Below, piece by piece: positions 41,801-49,337 of a stretch of 64,000 bases of DNA (the first letter of the stretch is position 1; the number at the start of each line of letters is the position of its first letter). The notes beneath the pieces are model-generated. The model worked only from the letters and a program-made list of their open reading frames with translations, was not told the DNA's origin and ran no database searches. The stretch is taken from NCBI RefSeq assembly GCF_900101545.1, contig NZ_FMZU01000021.1, positions 80,638 through 144,637 of the forward strand, given 5' to 3'. The position numbers were made by a program, and so were the translations under genes. Origin of the DNA: Variovorax sp. CF079. GTDB lineage: Bacteria > Pseudomonadota > Gammaproteobacteria > Burkholderiales > Burkholderiaceae_C.

Positions 41801-41876
41801 CACGCTGGTGGCGACTCTGACGCAGAGCAATCCGGCGGACACGTTCGACAACAACGACATCAAGGTCGGCGCGTGA
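35871..41876 (+). CDS. RTX/VCBS-repeat adhesin, type I secretion substrate
   Basis: 2001 residues, no N-terminal signal peptide. Residues about 5-65 are RTX-like Gly/Asp repeats (GGSGNDSLNGGAGSDALDGG); a unique region follows to about 270. Then come ten VCBS repeats of about 108 residues (273-1358), each beginning TNDVPVIGG. Two divergent cadherin-like modules (from TNDAPVLSA) precede C-terminal calcium-binding nonapeptides (GGDGNDTLSGGAGNDVLRGG) and a serralysin-type C-terminal secretion signal ending NDIKVGA. Calcium folds such proteins outside the cell. AAGGA precedes ATG 35871. The exporter genes follow, the first overlapping the stop. Probable role: surface adhesion or biofilm (inference). 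Confidence 0.9.
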   Translation: MATMTGSNGDDNLTGTVGNDTINSGNGDDSVDGGSGNDSLNGGAGSDALDGGSGSDQLNGGSGSDTLIYNVSENLAAGTKDVYTGGSGVDTLELQLTSAQWLESSTQTQIAAYLAHLSAVTNARTGEVSNGSASDFVFSFGSSTLTVQMTEVLRILVDGIEQNPANEAVTALSEVKTTTEDGPGVQIHVLQNDLVPDLVKTLALASAPTHGTATLVQPAMDSPSTWYFQYQPNPADFQYLAAGESATDTFTYEVKDADGSSGLATVTITITGTNDVPVIGGVVSGAVSEDDSTPNLSTSGVLAIADVDQGQSNFTPQASAAGSNGYGSFSLLADGSWSYTADNSQAAIQQLGAGQSISDSFTAVSFDGTASQLVTVTITGTNDVPVIGGVASGAVSEDDSTPNLGTSGVLAIADVDQGQSNFTPQASTVGSNDYGSFTLATDGSWSYTADNSQVAIQQLGVGQSISDSFTAVSSDGTASQLVTVTITGTNDVPVIGGVASGAVQEDAGVVGSNLATSGVLTIADVDQGQSNFVPQASTAGINGYGSFSLLTDGSWSYTADNSQAAIQQLGAGQSISDSFIAVSSDGTASQVVTVTITGTNDVPVIGGGANGAVSEDDSTPNLSTSGVLAIADVDAGQSNFAPQASTAGSNGYGSFSLLADGSWSYTADNSQAAIQQLGAGQSISDSFTAMSSDGTASQVVTVTVSGTNDVPVIGGVASGAVSEDDSTPNLSTSGVLTIADVDQGQSNFAPQASTVGSNGYGSFTLAADGSWGYTASNGQGAIQQLGAGQSISDSFTAVSSDGTASQLVTVTITGTNDVPVIGGVASGAVSEDDSTPNLGASGVLTVADVDQGQSSFTPQASTAGSNGYGSFTLAADGSWSYTADNSQAAIQQLGAGQSISDSFTAMSSDGTASQVVTVTIAGTNDVPVIGGVASAAVSEDNSTPNLSTSGVLTIADVDQGQSSFATQAGTAGSNGYGSFSLLADGSWSYTANNSQSAIQQLGAGQSISDSFTAVSFDGTASQVVTVTITGTNDVPVIGGVVSGAVQEDVGVIGSNLATSGALTVADVDQGQSSFTPQASTAGSNGYGSFTLAADGSWGYTASNGQGAIQQLGAGQSISDSFIAVSSDGTASQVVTVTITGTNDVPVIGGVVSGAVSEDDSTLNLSTSGVLAIADVDQGQSNFTPQASATGSNGYGYGSFSLLADGSWSYTADNSQAAIQQLGAGQSISDSFTAVSFDGTASQLVTVTITGTNDVPVIGGVASGAVSEDDSTPNLSTSGALTIADIDQGQSSFTAQAGTAGSNGYGSFTLAADGNWSYTASNGQGAIQQLGAGQSISDSFTATSSDGTASQLVTVTISGTNDAPVLSAAATPVLASVNEDAGAPAGAVGTLVSSLVNLNPPAGGLDNVTDADNGAITGIALTGVNSANGTWWYSTNGGSDWTAVGAVSDTSALLLAADTNTRVYFQGDSNFNGTVSDGITFRAWDQTSGTAGTMVSTAASGGSSAFSSATDTASIAVSAVNDNPVTAGDRIIVSSNTLVTMSVSSLLGNDTDIDGLALTITSVGGAVGISGLTLNAANGTISFTSGNTAGATAGSFQYTVSDGAGGTATATATIDIRAVSAGNGTDEIDLSAAGTYQASYIDGRGGADELTGGAAGDVFIGGIGNQADTLLGSSGNDILIGGDGNDTLSGGAGNDVLRGGLGSNDSMNGGAGGEDLLDFSDGTVAVNFTLVQSAASTSIANGTGGLGNNDTYQNIEGVIGTASADNLTGSASNDIIRGGAGSDTLDGAGGAGDLLDFSDGTAGLTFTLTQGSSATSFNASAAGLGSDTYKNFEGVIGTAFADTITGSASADQLRGGGGNDAIDGLGGDDRIVGGTGADTLTGGADNDTFVFDSAPNAVDAISDFDASGSAASGDLIELSLGTFTALSTASGSTLSATEFASLDGGGAGDAVGSGVHVIYDSATGNLYYDADGLSAANRTLVATLTQSNPADTFDNNDIKVGA
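36687..39944 (+). repeat. ten tandem VCBS-coding repeats of 324-330 bp
   Basis: Units start at 36687, 37011, 37335, 37665, 37989, 38313, 38637, 38961, 39291 and 39621. Seven are 324 bp; units 3 and 8 carry a two-codon insert and unit 9 a GGCTAC duplication. DNA similarity between some units is near total, for example units 1 and 9, showing recent exchange or duplication. Confidence 0.93.
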
Positions 41877-43621
41877 CTTCCTGCCGTTCGCCAGCCGGCG
41901 CGGGTGGCATGAAGCCTCTTTTCCAGCTTCTCAGGCGACCGCTCTTTTTCGTCGCGGGCTTCTCCTTCTTCGTCAATCTGCTGCTGCTCGCCCCCGCGCT
42001 GTTCATGCTGCAGGTATTCGACCGCGTGCTGACGAGCCAAAGCCACGAGACGCTGCTGGTCCTGTTGCTCGGCGTGGCCGTGGCCCTCGGCCTGATGCTG
42101 ATGCTGGACTACCTGCGCAGCCGCCTGCAGGGCGTCGCCGGCCATCTGGTCGCCGAGCAGTTGTCCCCGACCGTGGCCAAGGTCATGCTGGCCCGCTCGG
42201 CGCAGCGCGCGGAGCGGGCGCCGTCGGAAGGGCTGCGTGACGTCGCGGCACTGCGCAACCTGTTTTCTGCCCAGGGCTTGCTGGCGCTGTTCGACACGCC
42301 CTGGGCATTCGTCTACGTCGCCGTCATCTGGCTGGCGCATCCGGTGCTGGGCATGGCGGCCGCCGGTGCGTCGTTGCTGATGCTCGTCCTTGCCGTGGTG
42401 AACGACCGTGCGACGCGCCGCGACATCGAAGCGCTGCAAAAGGAAGCTGCGAGGGCCACGCGCTACCTCGAAGCCTCGATGCAGAACGCCGAGCTGGCGC
42501 AGTCGCTCGGGATGGGCGACGCGCTGATCGGGCGCTGGCGACAACTCAACGCTGGCGTCACCGCGCTGCAGGGCCCGACCGCGCGCAAGTCGGTGGCGAT
42601 GGCGGCACTCACGCGGACCACGCGCCAGGCGGTCCAGGTGCTGCTGCAGGCACTCGGTGCCTACCTCGTCATCACGGGCGAAGGCACGCCCGGCATCCTC
42701 GTGGCCTCCACCATCCTGCTGGGCCGGGCGCTGGCGCCGGTCGAACAGGTGGTGGGGAGCTGGCGGGTGCTGGCCGAGGGACGTCTCGCCTTTGCGCGCC
42801 TGTCGGAGCTGCTGGGCGCCGCCGAGCGCCAGCCGGAGCGCATGACGCTGCCGGCCCCGACCGGCCGCCTGCACGCGCAGGGCCTGGTGTTCCGGGCGCC
42901 GCAGAGCGAGCGGATGATCCTTGCCGGCGTGTCGCTGAGCCTGGAGCCCGGCGAGTCGCTGGCCATAACGGGCGCAAGCGGCGCCGGCAAGTCGACCCTG
43001 GTGCGCCTGTTGACGGGCCTGTGGAAGCCCAACGCCGGCGTCGTGCGGCTGGACCACGTCGACCTCGCGCAATGGCCGCGCGAGGAACTCGGCCCTTGGC
43101 TCGGCTACGTGCCTCAGGACGTCGAGCTGTTCGCCGGCACCGTTGCCGACAACATCGCGCGGCTGGGCGAAGTCGACCCGGACAAGGTCGTGCACGCAGC
43201 CGAGCGTGCCGGCGTGCATGAGCTGATCCTGACACTGCCCGAGGGCTACGACACCGTGATCGACGCCATGGGCGTGATGCTGTCGCCGGGCCAGCGCCAG
43301 CGCATAGCACTGGCACGCGCGCTGTATGGAAACCCGAAACTGCTGGTGCTGGACGAACCCAATTCCAACCTGGACGGGGCCGGCGAACTCGCGCTCGGGG
43401 AGGCGCTGAAGGCGCTGCGCGGGCAGGTCACGGTGATCGTCGTCACGCACCGCAGCACGCTGGTGCAGCACATGGACAAGCTGCTGGTGCTGGAAGCCGG
43501 TCGTGTGCAGCAGTATGGACCCGTGGCGGAGGTCATGCAGACGATCAAGCGAGCGGGCCAGAACACGGGCGGTGGCCAGGTGGTGGCGATGCCGCCGCGC
43601 CCTGCGGAGAAGGTGTCATGA
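41873..43621 (+). CDS. type I secretion system permease/ATPase (PrtD-type)
   Basis: 582 residues. The transmembrane domain starts with RRPLFFVAGFSFFVNLLLL and has the family loop FDRVLTSQSHETLL. The nucleotide-binding domain has Walker A GASGAGKST (about 366), signature LSPGQRQRIALARAL and Walker B LLVLDEP. The peptidase-like N-domain of bacteriocin exporters is missing, as expected for PrtD/LapB-type exporters of RTX proteins. GTG 41873 overlaps the adhesin stop (GTGA) and has AAGG seven bases before it; ATG 41909 is an alternative. Confidence 0.92.
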   Translation: MTSCRSPAGAGGMKPLFQLLRRPLFFVAGFSFFVNLLLLAPALFMLQVFDRVLTSQSHETLLVLLLGVAVALGLMLMLDYLRSRLQGVAGHLVAEQLSPTVAKVMLARSAQRAERAPSEGLRDVAALRNLFSAQGLLALFDTPWAFVYVAVIWLAHPVLGMAAAGASLLMLVLAVVNDRATRRDIEALQKEAARATRYLEASMQNAELAQSLGMGDALIGRWRQLNAGVTALQGPTARKSVAMAALTRTTRQAVQVLLQALGAYLVITGEGTPGILVASTILLGRALAPVEQVVGSWRVLAEGRLAFARLSELLGAAERQPERMTLPAPTGRLHAQGLVFRAPQSERMILAGVSLSLEPGESLAITGASGAGKSTLVRLLTGLWKPNAGVVRLDHVDLAQWPREELGPWLGYVPQDVELFAGTVADNIARLGEVDPDKVVHAAERAGVHELILTLPEGYDTVIDAMGVMLSPGQRQRIALARALYGNPKLLVLDEPNSNLDGAGELALGEALKALRGQVTVIVVTHRSTLVQHMDKLLVLEAGRVQQYGPVAEVMQTIKRAGQNTGGGQVVAMPPRPAEKVS

Positions 43622-44955
43622 ACAACGCGGCGCATGTCATCGCGGCCAATGATCCCCTGGCACTCCATGTGCGCGACGCGCGTCGCCTGACGCACTGGGG
43701 CATGGCCGTGCTTGTCTGCGGACTGCTTCCGGCAGCCGCCTGGATGAGCTTCGCGCCGCTGTCGTCCGCCGTGGTGGCGCAGGCGTATGTGAAGGTGGAC
43801 CTGAACCGGCGCCCGGTGCAGCATGCCGAAGGGGGCATCGTGCGCGAAGTACTGGTGCGCGATGGCCAGCGCGTGCGGCAGGGAGAGCCGTTGCTGGTGC
43901 TGGGCGACGTGTCGGTGGATGCCGACAGGAACCGGCTGGACCATCGCGTCAAAACGGAGCGCGCGAGCCTGGCGCGACTCGACGCCGAGCAGACCATGGC
44001 GCGCGCGATTACCTTCCCGCCGGACGTGATCGAGACCGCGGCAAACGATCCGCGCCTGGCCGAGCAGCTGACGAAAGAACGCTCGCTGTTCGATGCGCGG
44101 CGCGATGCGCTCGTGGGACAGGTGCGCTTGCTGCGTTCGCAGCGCGAAAAGGTCGCTGAAGAAATCGTCGCGCTGCGCGCGCAGATCGCGCAGGCGAGCG
44201 AGTCGATGAAATTCCAGAAGAACGATCTCGAGACCAACCGGAAGCTGCTCAAGGACGGCTTCATCTCGACCACCCGCATCGCCCAGCTGGAAGGCACCGT
44301 GGCCGACTACGGCGTGAAGATCGAGGAACGGCGCGCGGAGCTGGCGCGCGCCGAGCAGCGCACGGTCGATGCCGATCTGCGCATCCGCTCGCTCGAGAGC
44401 GACTACCGCCAGCATGCGAGCGACCAGCTGAAGGTCACGGCGGCGCGGCTGTCCGAGATCGAGCAGGAGCGGCGCAAGTCGCTCGATGCGTCGGCGCGCC
44501 AGGTGATCACGGCCCCGGCCAGCGGCGAAATCATCGACCTGAAGTATTCGACGCCCGGTTCGGTGATCCCGCCGCGCGAGACGATTGCTGACGTTGTGCC
44601 GGACGACACCCGGCTGGTGACCGATGCGCGCGTTCGCACCGAGGACATTGGCCGGATCCATCGTGGCCAGGCGGCCGACATCCGTTTCACCGCATTCACG
44701 TACCGCACCACGCAGCTGGTGCGTGGCAAGGTGGTCTACGTTTCGGCCGACCGCCTGATCGATCGCGCGACCAATGCCCCTTACTACTCGGTGCTGGTCG
44801 AGGCCGACCCGGCTTCATTGGCGACGGCAGGGGACCTGAAACTGCTGGCCGGCATGCCGGCCGAGATCTACGTCAAGGGAGACGAGCGCACGCCACTTCA
44901 ATACCTGGTGGAGCCGGTCACGCAGGTGCTGCGCCGCGCCGTGCGGGAGCGTTGA
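43618..44955 (+). CDS. HlyD family type I secretion periplasmic adaptor
   Basis: 445 residues. One membrane span near residues 25-50 precedes a lipoyl/barrel-sandwich half (KVDLNRRPVQHAEGGIVREVLVRDGQ split across strands), long coiled-coil helices (about 150-290) and the return half with VITAPASGEIIDL. It connects the ABC exporter to an outer-membrane TolC channel, whose gene is not nearby. ATG overlaps the exporter stop (ATGA). Confidence 0.92.
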   Translation: MNNAAHVIAANDPLALHVRDARRLTHWGMAVLVCGLLPAAAWMSFAPLSSAVVAQAYVKVDLNRRPVQHAEGGIVREVLVRDGQRVRQGEPLLVLGDVSVDADRNRLDHRVKTERASLARLDAEQTMARAITFPPDVIETAANDPRLAEQLTKERSLFDARRDALVGQVRLLRSQREKVAEEIVALRAQIAQASESMKFQKNDLETNRKLLKDGFISTTRIAQLEGTVADYGVKIEERRAELARAEQRTVDADLRIRSLESDYRQHASDQLKVTAARLSEIEQERRKSLDASARQVITAPASGEIIDLKYSTPGSVIPPRETIADVVPDDTRLVTDARVRTEDIGRIHRGQAADIRFTAFTYRTTQLVRGKVVYVSADRLIDRATNAPYYSVLVEADPASLATAGDLKLLAGMPAEIYVKGDERTPLQYLVEPVTQVLRRAVRER

Positions 44956-44980
44956 TGAAGAATTGCCGGCTGCCGGCGGC

Positions 44981-45898
44981 TTAGTTCGTCGTCGGCGGCG
45001 CGGGCAGCTCATGGCCGTACCAGCGCGCCAGCAGCCGCGCCACCGCGCGCGAACGCTGCGTGTCCCGGCCCCAGCGTCGGCCGGCCGGCAGATGCCGCAG
45101 CCAGCGCATGCGGCGTGCCGCCAGGGCTAGCCGCTCGCGCACCTCGTCGCTTTCATCTGCCATCGCCGCGTGCCAGCGCGCACCGGCCGCCTGCGGCGAA
45201 GCCGCGCGCACCAGCATGGCGGTGGAATGCAGGTAGCTGAGCCAGTCACGCACCTGGCATTCGGCCAGCGGCAAGGTCTCGCCCGGATCGTCCTCGAAAT
45301 CGATGTAGCCGATGACGCCGTCCGGGCATTGCACGAGGTTGCGATCGAAGGCCTGGCTCAGGTAGGCGCCGTGCGTATGGACGGTGGCGATGGCCGCCAG
45401 GCCTTCGCGCCAGACCGAGAGCAGTGCGACCGGGCCCGCAGCCGCGGCCTGGTCGAGCCGTTCCTGCAGCACCACCGGCGGCCGGCCGCTCCCGCCGAGG
45501 TCGGAGATCAGCAGGCCGTCGGGCTGCTGGGCCAGCACCGCCGGCACGCGCAGGCCCGCAGCGCCCAGCGCACGCAGGCGCCGCGCCTCGGTGGCGATGG
45601 CCGCCTCGCCGCCCGGATTGGGCACCGGCGTCAGCACGTCCAGCCGCAGCAGGCCGGCAACCGCCGCCATCAGGTGGTAGCCCAGCTTGCCGTGGGGCGG
45701 GCCGGCCTTCTTGAGCCAGACGCGCTCGCTGCCGAGACGATGGCTGGCCACCGCCTTCTGCTGCTGCGGCAGCATGGTGCGCAGGAATTCCGCGTAATCG
45801 CCGGGTTCCAGCGGCGGCGTGCTCGCCTCCAGCGGCGCCGGCGCCGAAGCCTGGCCCTTGCGCGTCTGCACGCGCGTACCTCGTTTGACAGGGTTCAT
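44981..45898 (-). CDS. protein-kinase-like (KdkA/aminoglycoside-phosphotransferase-like) protein
   Basis: 305 residues. It resembles small bacterial kinases: EARRLRALGAAGLRVPAVL as the ATP-lobe helix, DGLLISDLGG as the hinge, HTHGAYLSQAFDRNLV as the catalytic loop with a conserved Asn but no Asp in the HxD position, and GYIDFEDDP as the metal-binding DFG-like motif. Substrate unknown; lipopolysaccharide sugar kinases are the nearest resemblance that I can offer. It converges on the type I secretion operon with a 25-bp gap. Confidence 0.55.
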   Translation of the reverse strand: MNPVKRGTRVQTRKGQASAPAPLEASTPPLEPGDYAEFLRTMLPQQQKAVASHRLGSERVWLKKAGPPHGKLGYHLMAAVAGLLRLDVLTPVPNPGGEAAIATEARRLRALGAAGLRVPAVLAQQPDGLLISDLGGSGRPPVVLQERLDQAAAAGPVALLSVWREGLAAIATVHTHGAYLSQAFDRNLVQCPDGVIGYIDFEDDPGETLPLAECQVRDWLSYLHSTAMLVRAASPQAAGARWHAAMADESDEVRERLALAARRMRWLRHLPAGRRWGRDTQRSRAVARLLARWYGHELPAPPTTN

Positions 45899-46039
45899 GA
45901 GGCTGGCAGGCTGGCGATCAGGCCGAGCGCGCACAGCGCAAAGGCGCTGTAACGCGTCGGAAACGACGGAATCGTCGGTGTTGAAATGGTGAGTCCCCCA
46001 AAGCCTTGCTGCATCATAGAGGGCTGCAGCCGCAACGCC

Positions 46040-46825
46040 ATGACGACCATCGACTCCCCGACGCCCGCCTCCTCGCCCGACAACGCACCCCTTCGCCCCG
46101 ACGATTTCGACGCCCTCGACCAGGCGCTCGACGCCATGCGCGAGCACGACGACGAGACTCCGCAATGGGAGTTCTGCGAGGGCTTCATGGCCGCGCTGGT
46201 GTGCACGCGCCGGCCCATCGAGCCGGCCGAATACTGGCCGGTTCTGCTGGGCGAGGGCTTCGTGCCGGCGCAGCACATGGAATTCGTCTGGCGCTGGAAG
46301 CGGCGCTGGCGCGAGATCGAAACCGGGCTCGACGCCGACGTGCAGTCGCTCGACGACGAACGCACCTGGCAGCCCGAAGTGCTGGACACGCGCGGCGCGA
46401 TTGCGGCGCTGCCCGAGGAGGAGCGCACCGGGATGGAGGGCGAGGCCATCCCGTCCTTTGCGCAGGTCTGGGCGCTCGGCTTCATGTTCGCGGTCGAGAA
46501 CTGGCCCGAGGACTGGGCGCCGCCGCGCGACAAGGAGGCGGCGCAGATGCTCGACGAGGCGCTCGACACCATCGTCACCCTGACCGAGGACGACCGCGCG
46601 AAACCCGAGGTTTCGATGTACAGCGAAGACGGCCCGCCGAGCGTGAGCCAGCAGCGCGTGGACGATTTCGGTGCCGCGATCTGGGCCGTGTACGACCTGC
46701 GCCAGCTCTGGCGCAGCATGGGCCCGCGCGTGGAGACGATCCGCAAGGAAGCGACTCCTGGTCGGAACGACCCCTGCCCCTGCGGGAGCGGAAAAAAATA
46801 CAAGAAATGCCACGGTGCCAGTTGA
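46040..46825 (+). CDS. UPF0149 family protein with C-terminal SEC-C motif
   Basis: 261 residues from ATG 46040 (ATG 45986 would add 18). An acidic helical UPF0149 (YecA/YgfB-like) domain covers about 20-235; FCEGFMAALVC and GFMFAVENWPEDWA are characteristic. The C-terminus is a zinc-binding SEC-C motif GRNDPCPCGSGKKYKKCHG, which in SecA contacts SecB and ribosomes. Exact role unknown. The MFS gene starts inside its last codons. Confidence 0.85.
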   Translation: MTTIDSPTPASSPDNAPLRPDDFDALDQALDAMREHDDETPQWEFCEGFMAALVCTRRPIEPAEYWPVLLGEGFVPAQHMEFVWRWKRRWREIETGLDADVQSLDDERTWQPEVLDTRGAIAALPEEERTGMEGEAIPSFAQVWALGFMFAVENWPEDWAPPRDKEAAQMLDEALDTIVTLTEDDRAKPEVSMYSEDGPPSVSQQRVDDFGAAIWAVYDLRQLWRSMGPRVETIRKEATPGRNDPCPCGSGKKYKKCHGAS

Positions 46826-48035
46826 GCTGACCTCGCGCCGCGCCTGGGGCATGGTGCTGGCGCTGTGCACCGCCTTCGCCTTGAGCCAGGCCTACCGCAC
46901 GGTGGGCGCGATCATGGCCGTGCAGCTGCTGGCGGATTTCAAGCTCTCGGCGCAGGCGCTGGGCGTATTTTCGGGCTCTTTCCACTTTGCCTTCGGCGCG
47001 ATGCAGCTCTTGATGGGCATCGGCATCGATCTGTACGGCGTGCGCCGCACGGTCTTGACGGCCTTTCCGCTCGCCATCGTCGGCGCGGTGGTCTCGGCGC
47101 TGTCCTCCGACTACCTCGTGCTGGTGGCCGGCCAGGTGCTGATCGGCGTCGGCTGCGCGCCGGCCTTCCTGGTGTGCACGGTGTTCATCGCGCGGCACTT
47201 TCCGGCCGCGCGCTTCGCCTCGGTTTCGGGGCTGGTGCTTGGCATCGGCGGCGTGGGCATGCTCGCGACCGGCACGCCGCTCGCGTGGCTGGTGCAGGCG
47301 CATTCGTGGCGCGCGGGCTTCGTCGTGCTCGGCGCGGCTTCGGTGCTGGCCTGGCTGGCGATCCTGCTGTGGGTGCGCGAGCCGGCACGCGAAGGCTCGC
47401 AGCCGAAGGAATCGGTGCCGGCGGCGCTGCGCCAGTTCGGCACGCTGTTCGCGATGCCGCACACGCTGGGCATCCTGCTGCTCGGCGCCGTGACCTATGC
47501 CGCCTTCATCTCGCTGCGCGGGCTGTGGCTCGGGCCGCTGCTGGTCGAGCGCCATGGCTACTCGCTGGTGCAGAGCGGCAACGTGGCGTTGATCGTTTCC
47601 GTCATTTCGCTCGTCGGTCCGCCGCTGTTCGGCCGGTTGGACCGCGACGGCCCGGCACGGCGCCGCCGGATCGTGGCGTGCAGCCTCGCGTATGCGGGCT
47701 TGTTCGCCGTCATCGCCTTCCTGAACGCGGCCTGGATCGACATCGCGGCCACCATGCTGATCGGCCTCATTTCCGGCTTCATCGTCTGGCAATACGCCGA
47801 CGTGCGGGTCGCCTACCCAACGGCGCTCACCGGCCGCGCGATGGCGGTGTTCACGATGGCGATGTTCCTCGGCGTGGCGCTGATGCAGTGGCTCACCGGC
47901 GTGGCGGCCTCGGTGGCCGCGGCCTATGGCATCGAGACCTTCAAGGTGGTGCTGGCCACCATCGCTGTCCTGCTGGTGGCCGGGACGGCGGCCTTCGCCT
48001 GGCTGCCGAAACCTGGCGCGGCGCTCAGATCTTGA
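46815..48035 (+). CDS. major facilitator superfamily transporter
   Basis: 406 residues with about twelve membrane helices and the MFS loop pattern (DLYGVRRTVL between helices 2 and 3, RLDRDGPARRRR between helices 6 and 7). GTG 46815 overlaps the UPF0149 stop, suggesting coupling; ATG 46851 is an alternative. Substrate not predictable from sequence. Its 3' end overlaps the convergent GNAT gene by 11 bp. Confidence 0.85.
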   Translation: MPVELTSRRAWGMVLALCTAFALSQAYRTVGAIMAVQLLADFKLSAQALGVFSGSFHFAFGAMQLLMGIGIDLYGVRRTVLTAFPLAIVGAVVSALSSDYLVLVAGQVLIGVGCAPAFLVCTVFIARHFPAARFASVSGLVLGIGGVGMLATGTPLAWLVQAHSWRAGFVVLGAASVLAWLAILLWVREPAREGSQPKESVPAALRQFGTLFAMPHTLGILLLGAVTYAAFISLRGLWLGPLLVERHGYSLVQSGNVALIVSVISLVGPPLFGRLDRDGPARRRRIVACSLAYAGLFAVIAFLNAAWIDIAATMLIGLISGFIVWQYADVRVAYPTALTGRAMAVFTMAMFLGVALMQWLTGVAASVAAAYGIETFKVVLATIAVLLVAGTAAFAWLPKPGAALRS

Positions 48036-48333
48036 AGGCGCGCTGAACGTCGGGCCGCACCAGCTCGGCGTACTCGCGGTGCTTGCGGATCCAGCCCGCG
48101 ATGAACTGGCACACCGGGATCACCTGCTTGCCCTGGGCCCGCGCCTCGTCGAGCACGTGCCTGGCGATGGCCGAGCCCACGCCCTTGCCTTCGTGCTCGG
48201 GCATGACCTCGGTGTGGGTGAACATCACCGCTTCGCTGAGCAGGTTGTATTCGCAATAGCCGGCGAGCTGGCCGTCGATGTGGGCCTCGTAGCGGTGCCG
48301 CTCGGGTTGGTTGGTGATCGTGATGTCGGTCAT
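48025..48333 (-). CDS. GNAT-type N-acetyltransferase (YidJ/NATD1-like)
   Basis: 102 residues. The short acetyl-CoA-binding fold shows HRYEAHIDGQLAGYCEYNL, FTHTEVMPEHEGKGVGSAIA as the pyrophosphate-binding loop and a final VIPVCQFIAGWIRKHREY. This small family is widespread with undefined substrates. Its ATG overlaps the stop of the NTF2-like gene by 4 bp. Confidence 0.88.
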   Translation of the reverse strand: MTDITITNQPERHRYEAHIDGQLAGYCEYNLLSEAVMFTHTEVMPEHEGKGVGSAIARHVLDEARAQGKQVIPVCQFIAGWIRKHREYAELVRPDVQRAFKI

Positions 48334-48815
48334 GGATTGCGGGCCATGTAGGCGGCCAGGTTCTTCGCGGCGCCGGCGCGCACCTTGTTCTTGAGCATCG
48401 GCGTCCAGCCGAGCAGCAGGCCCGGCGTGCCGAGCGCCTGGCGCGACCAGGTCCAGAAATCGAAGCGGTCGCGCTGGGTGGCGATCAGGCCTTCGGGCGT
48501 GAAGGTGAAGCTGGAGTCGATCGAGTTGTCGACGATGCGGCCGGTGGTGCTGAAGCGGTAGTGCGCATCCCAGTGCGCGCTGCCGGTGGAGGCGTCGGCC
48601 TTCACGTCGCGCCAGCTGAGCTTCCAGACATCGGCGCCCTTGGCGCGCGTGGCCTCGCAGAGCATCTTCCACATGCCGCCGACCTCGCGCGCGCCCTTGA
48701 GCGAGAAGGCCTCGTCGTCGAAGCGCGCATCCGGCGCGTAGCAGGCGGCCATCGTCTCGGCATCGAGCTTCGCGAAGGCCTGGTAGAGGCGCTGGATGGT
48801 TTCTTCGTTGTGCAT
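48330..48815 (-). CDS. nuclear transport factor 2 family (SnoaL-like) protein
   Basis: 161 residues. The cone-shaped alpha+beta fold begins MHNEETIQRLYQAFAKLDAE and AACYAPDARFDDEAF, and ends in the conserved FDFWTWSRQALG segment. The family includes isomerases and many small-molecule binders; no catalytic residues can be assigned. Coupled to the GNAT gene. Confidence 0.85.
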   Translation of the reverse strand: MHNEETIQRLYQAFAKLDAETMAACYAPDARFDDEAFSLKGAREVGGMWKMLCEATRAKGADVWKLSWRDVKADASTGSAHWDAHYRFSTTGRIVDNSIDSSFTFTPEGLIATQRDRFDFWTWSRQALGTPGLLLGWTPMLKNKVRAGAAKNLAAYMARNP

Positions 48816-48831
48816 GGGCGGGCATCGTAGC

Positions 48832-49329
48832 CTAGGCTGCGCGAACCAGGTTCACCAGCGTCTGCAGCGCATGCCGCACGGTGGCGGCGCGCACCGCGGC
48901 GCGATCGCCATCGAAGCGGCGGTGTTCGGTGTGCACGCGGCCTGCGACCGACCAGCCGAACCAGACCGTGCCGACCGGCTTCTCGGCCGTGCCGCCGGTA
49001 GGGCCGGCCACGCCGGTCACCGACACCGCGGTCTGCGCCTGCGAGCGCGCCAGCGCACCCTCGGCCATCGCGCGCGCGACCGGCTCGCTAACCGCGCCGT
49101 GCGCCGCGATCAGCGCCGCGTCGACGCCCAGCAGCTCGGTCTTCGCCGCATTGGAATATGTGACGAAGCCGCGCTCGAACCAGAGGCTGGAGCCCGACAG
49201 TTCGGTGCAGGCGCCGGCGATCAGCCCGCCGGTGCAGCTTTCGGCAGTGGCGAGCATCCAGCCCTTCTGCAGCAGCAGCTCGGCCAGGAGGCCCGCCAGC
49301 GCAGGCGTGTCGTGTTCGGATTCGTTCAT
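48832..49329 (-). CDS. pncC: CinA family protein (PncC-type nicotinamide-nucleotide amidohydrolase)
   Basis: 165 residues: the C-terminal CinA domain alone, which deamidates nicotinamide mononucleotide to nicotinate mononucleotide in NAD recycling. Signatures are TAESCTGGLIAGACTELSGS, GFVTYSNAAKTELLGV and VTGVAGPTGGTAEKPVGTVW. GGTGAG precedes ATG 49329, supporting this start over ATG 49344. Directly downstream of pgpA. Confidence 0.92.
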   Translation of the reverse strand: MNESEHDTPALAGLLAELLLQKGWMLATAESCTGGLIAGACTELSGSSLWFERGFVTYSNAAKTELLGVDAALIAAHGAVSEPVARAMAEGALARSQAQTAVSVTGVAGPTGGTAEKPVGTVWFGWSVAGRVHTEHRRFDGDRAAVRAATVRHALQTLVNLVRAA

Positions 49330-49337
49330 CGTGTAGC

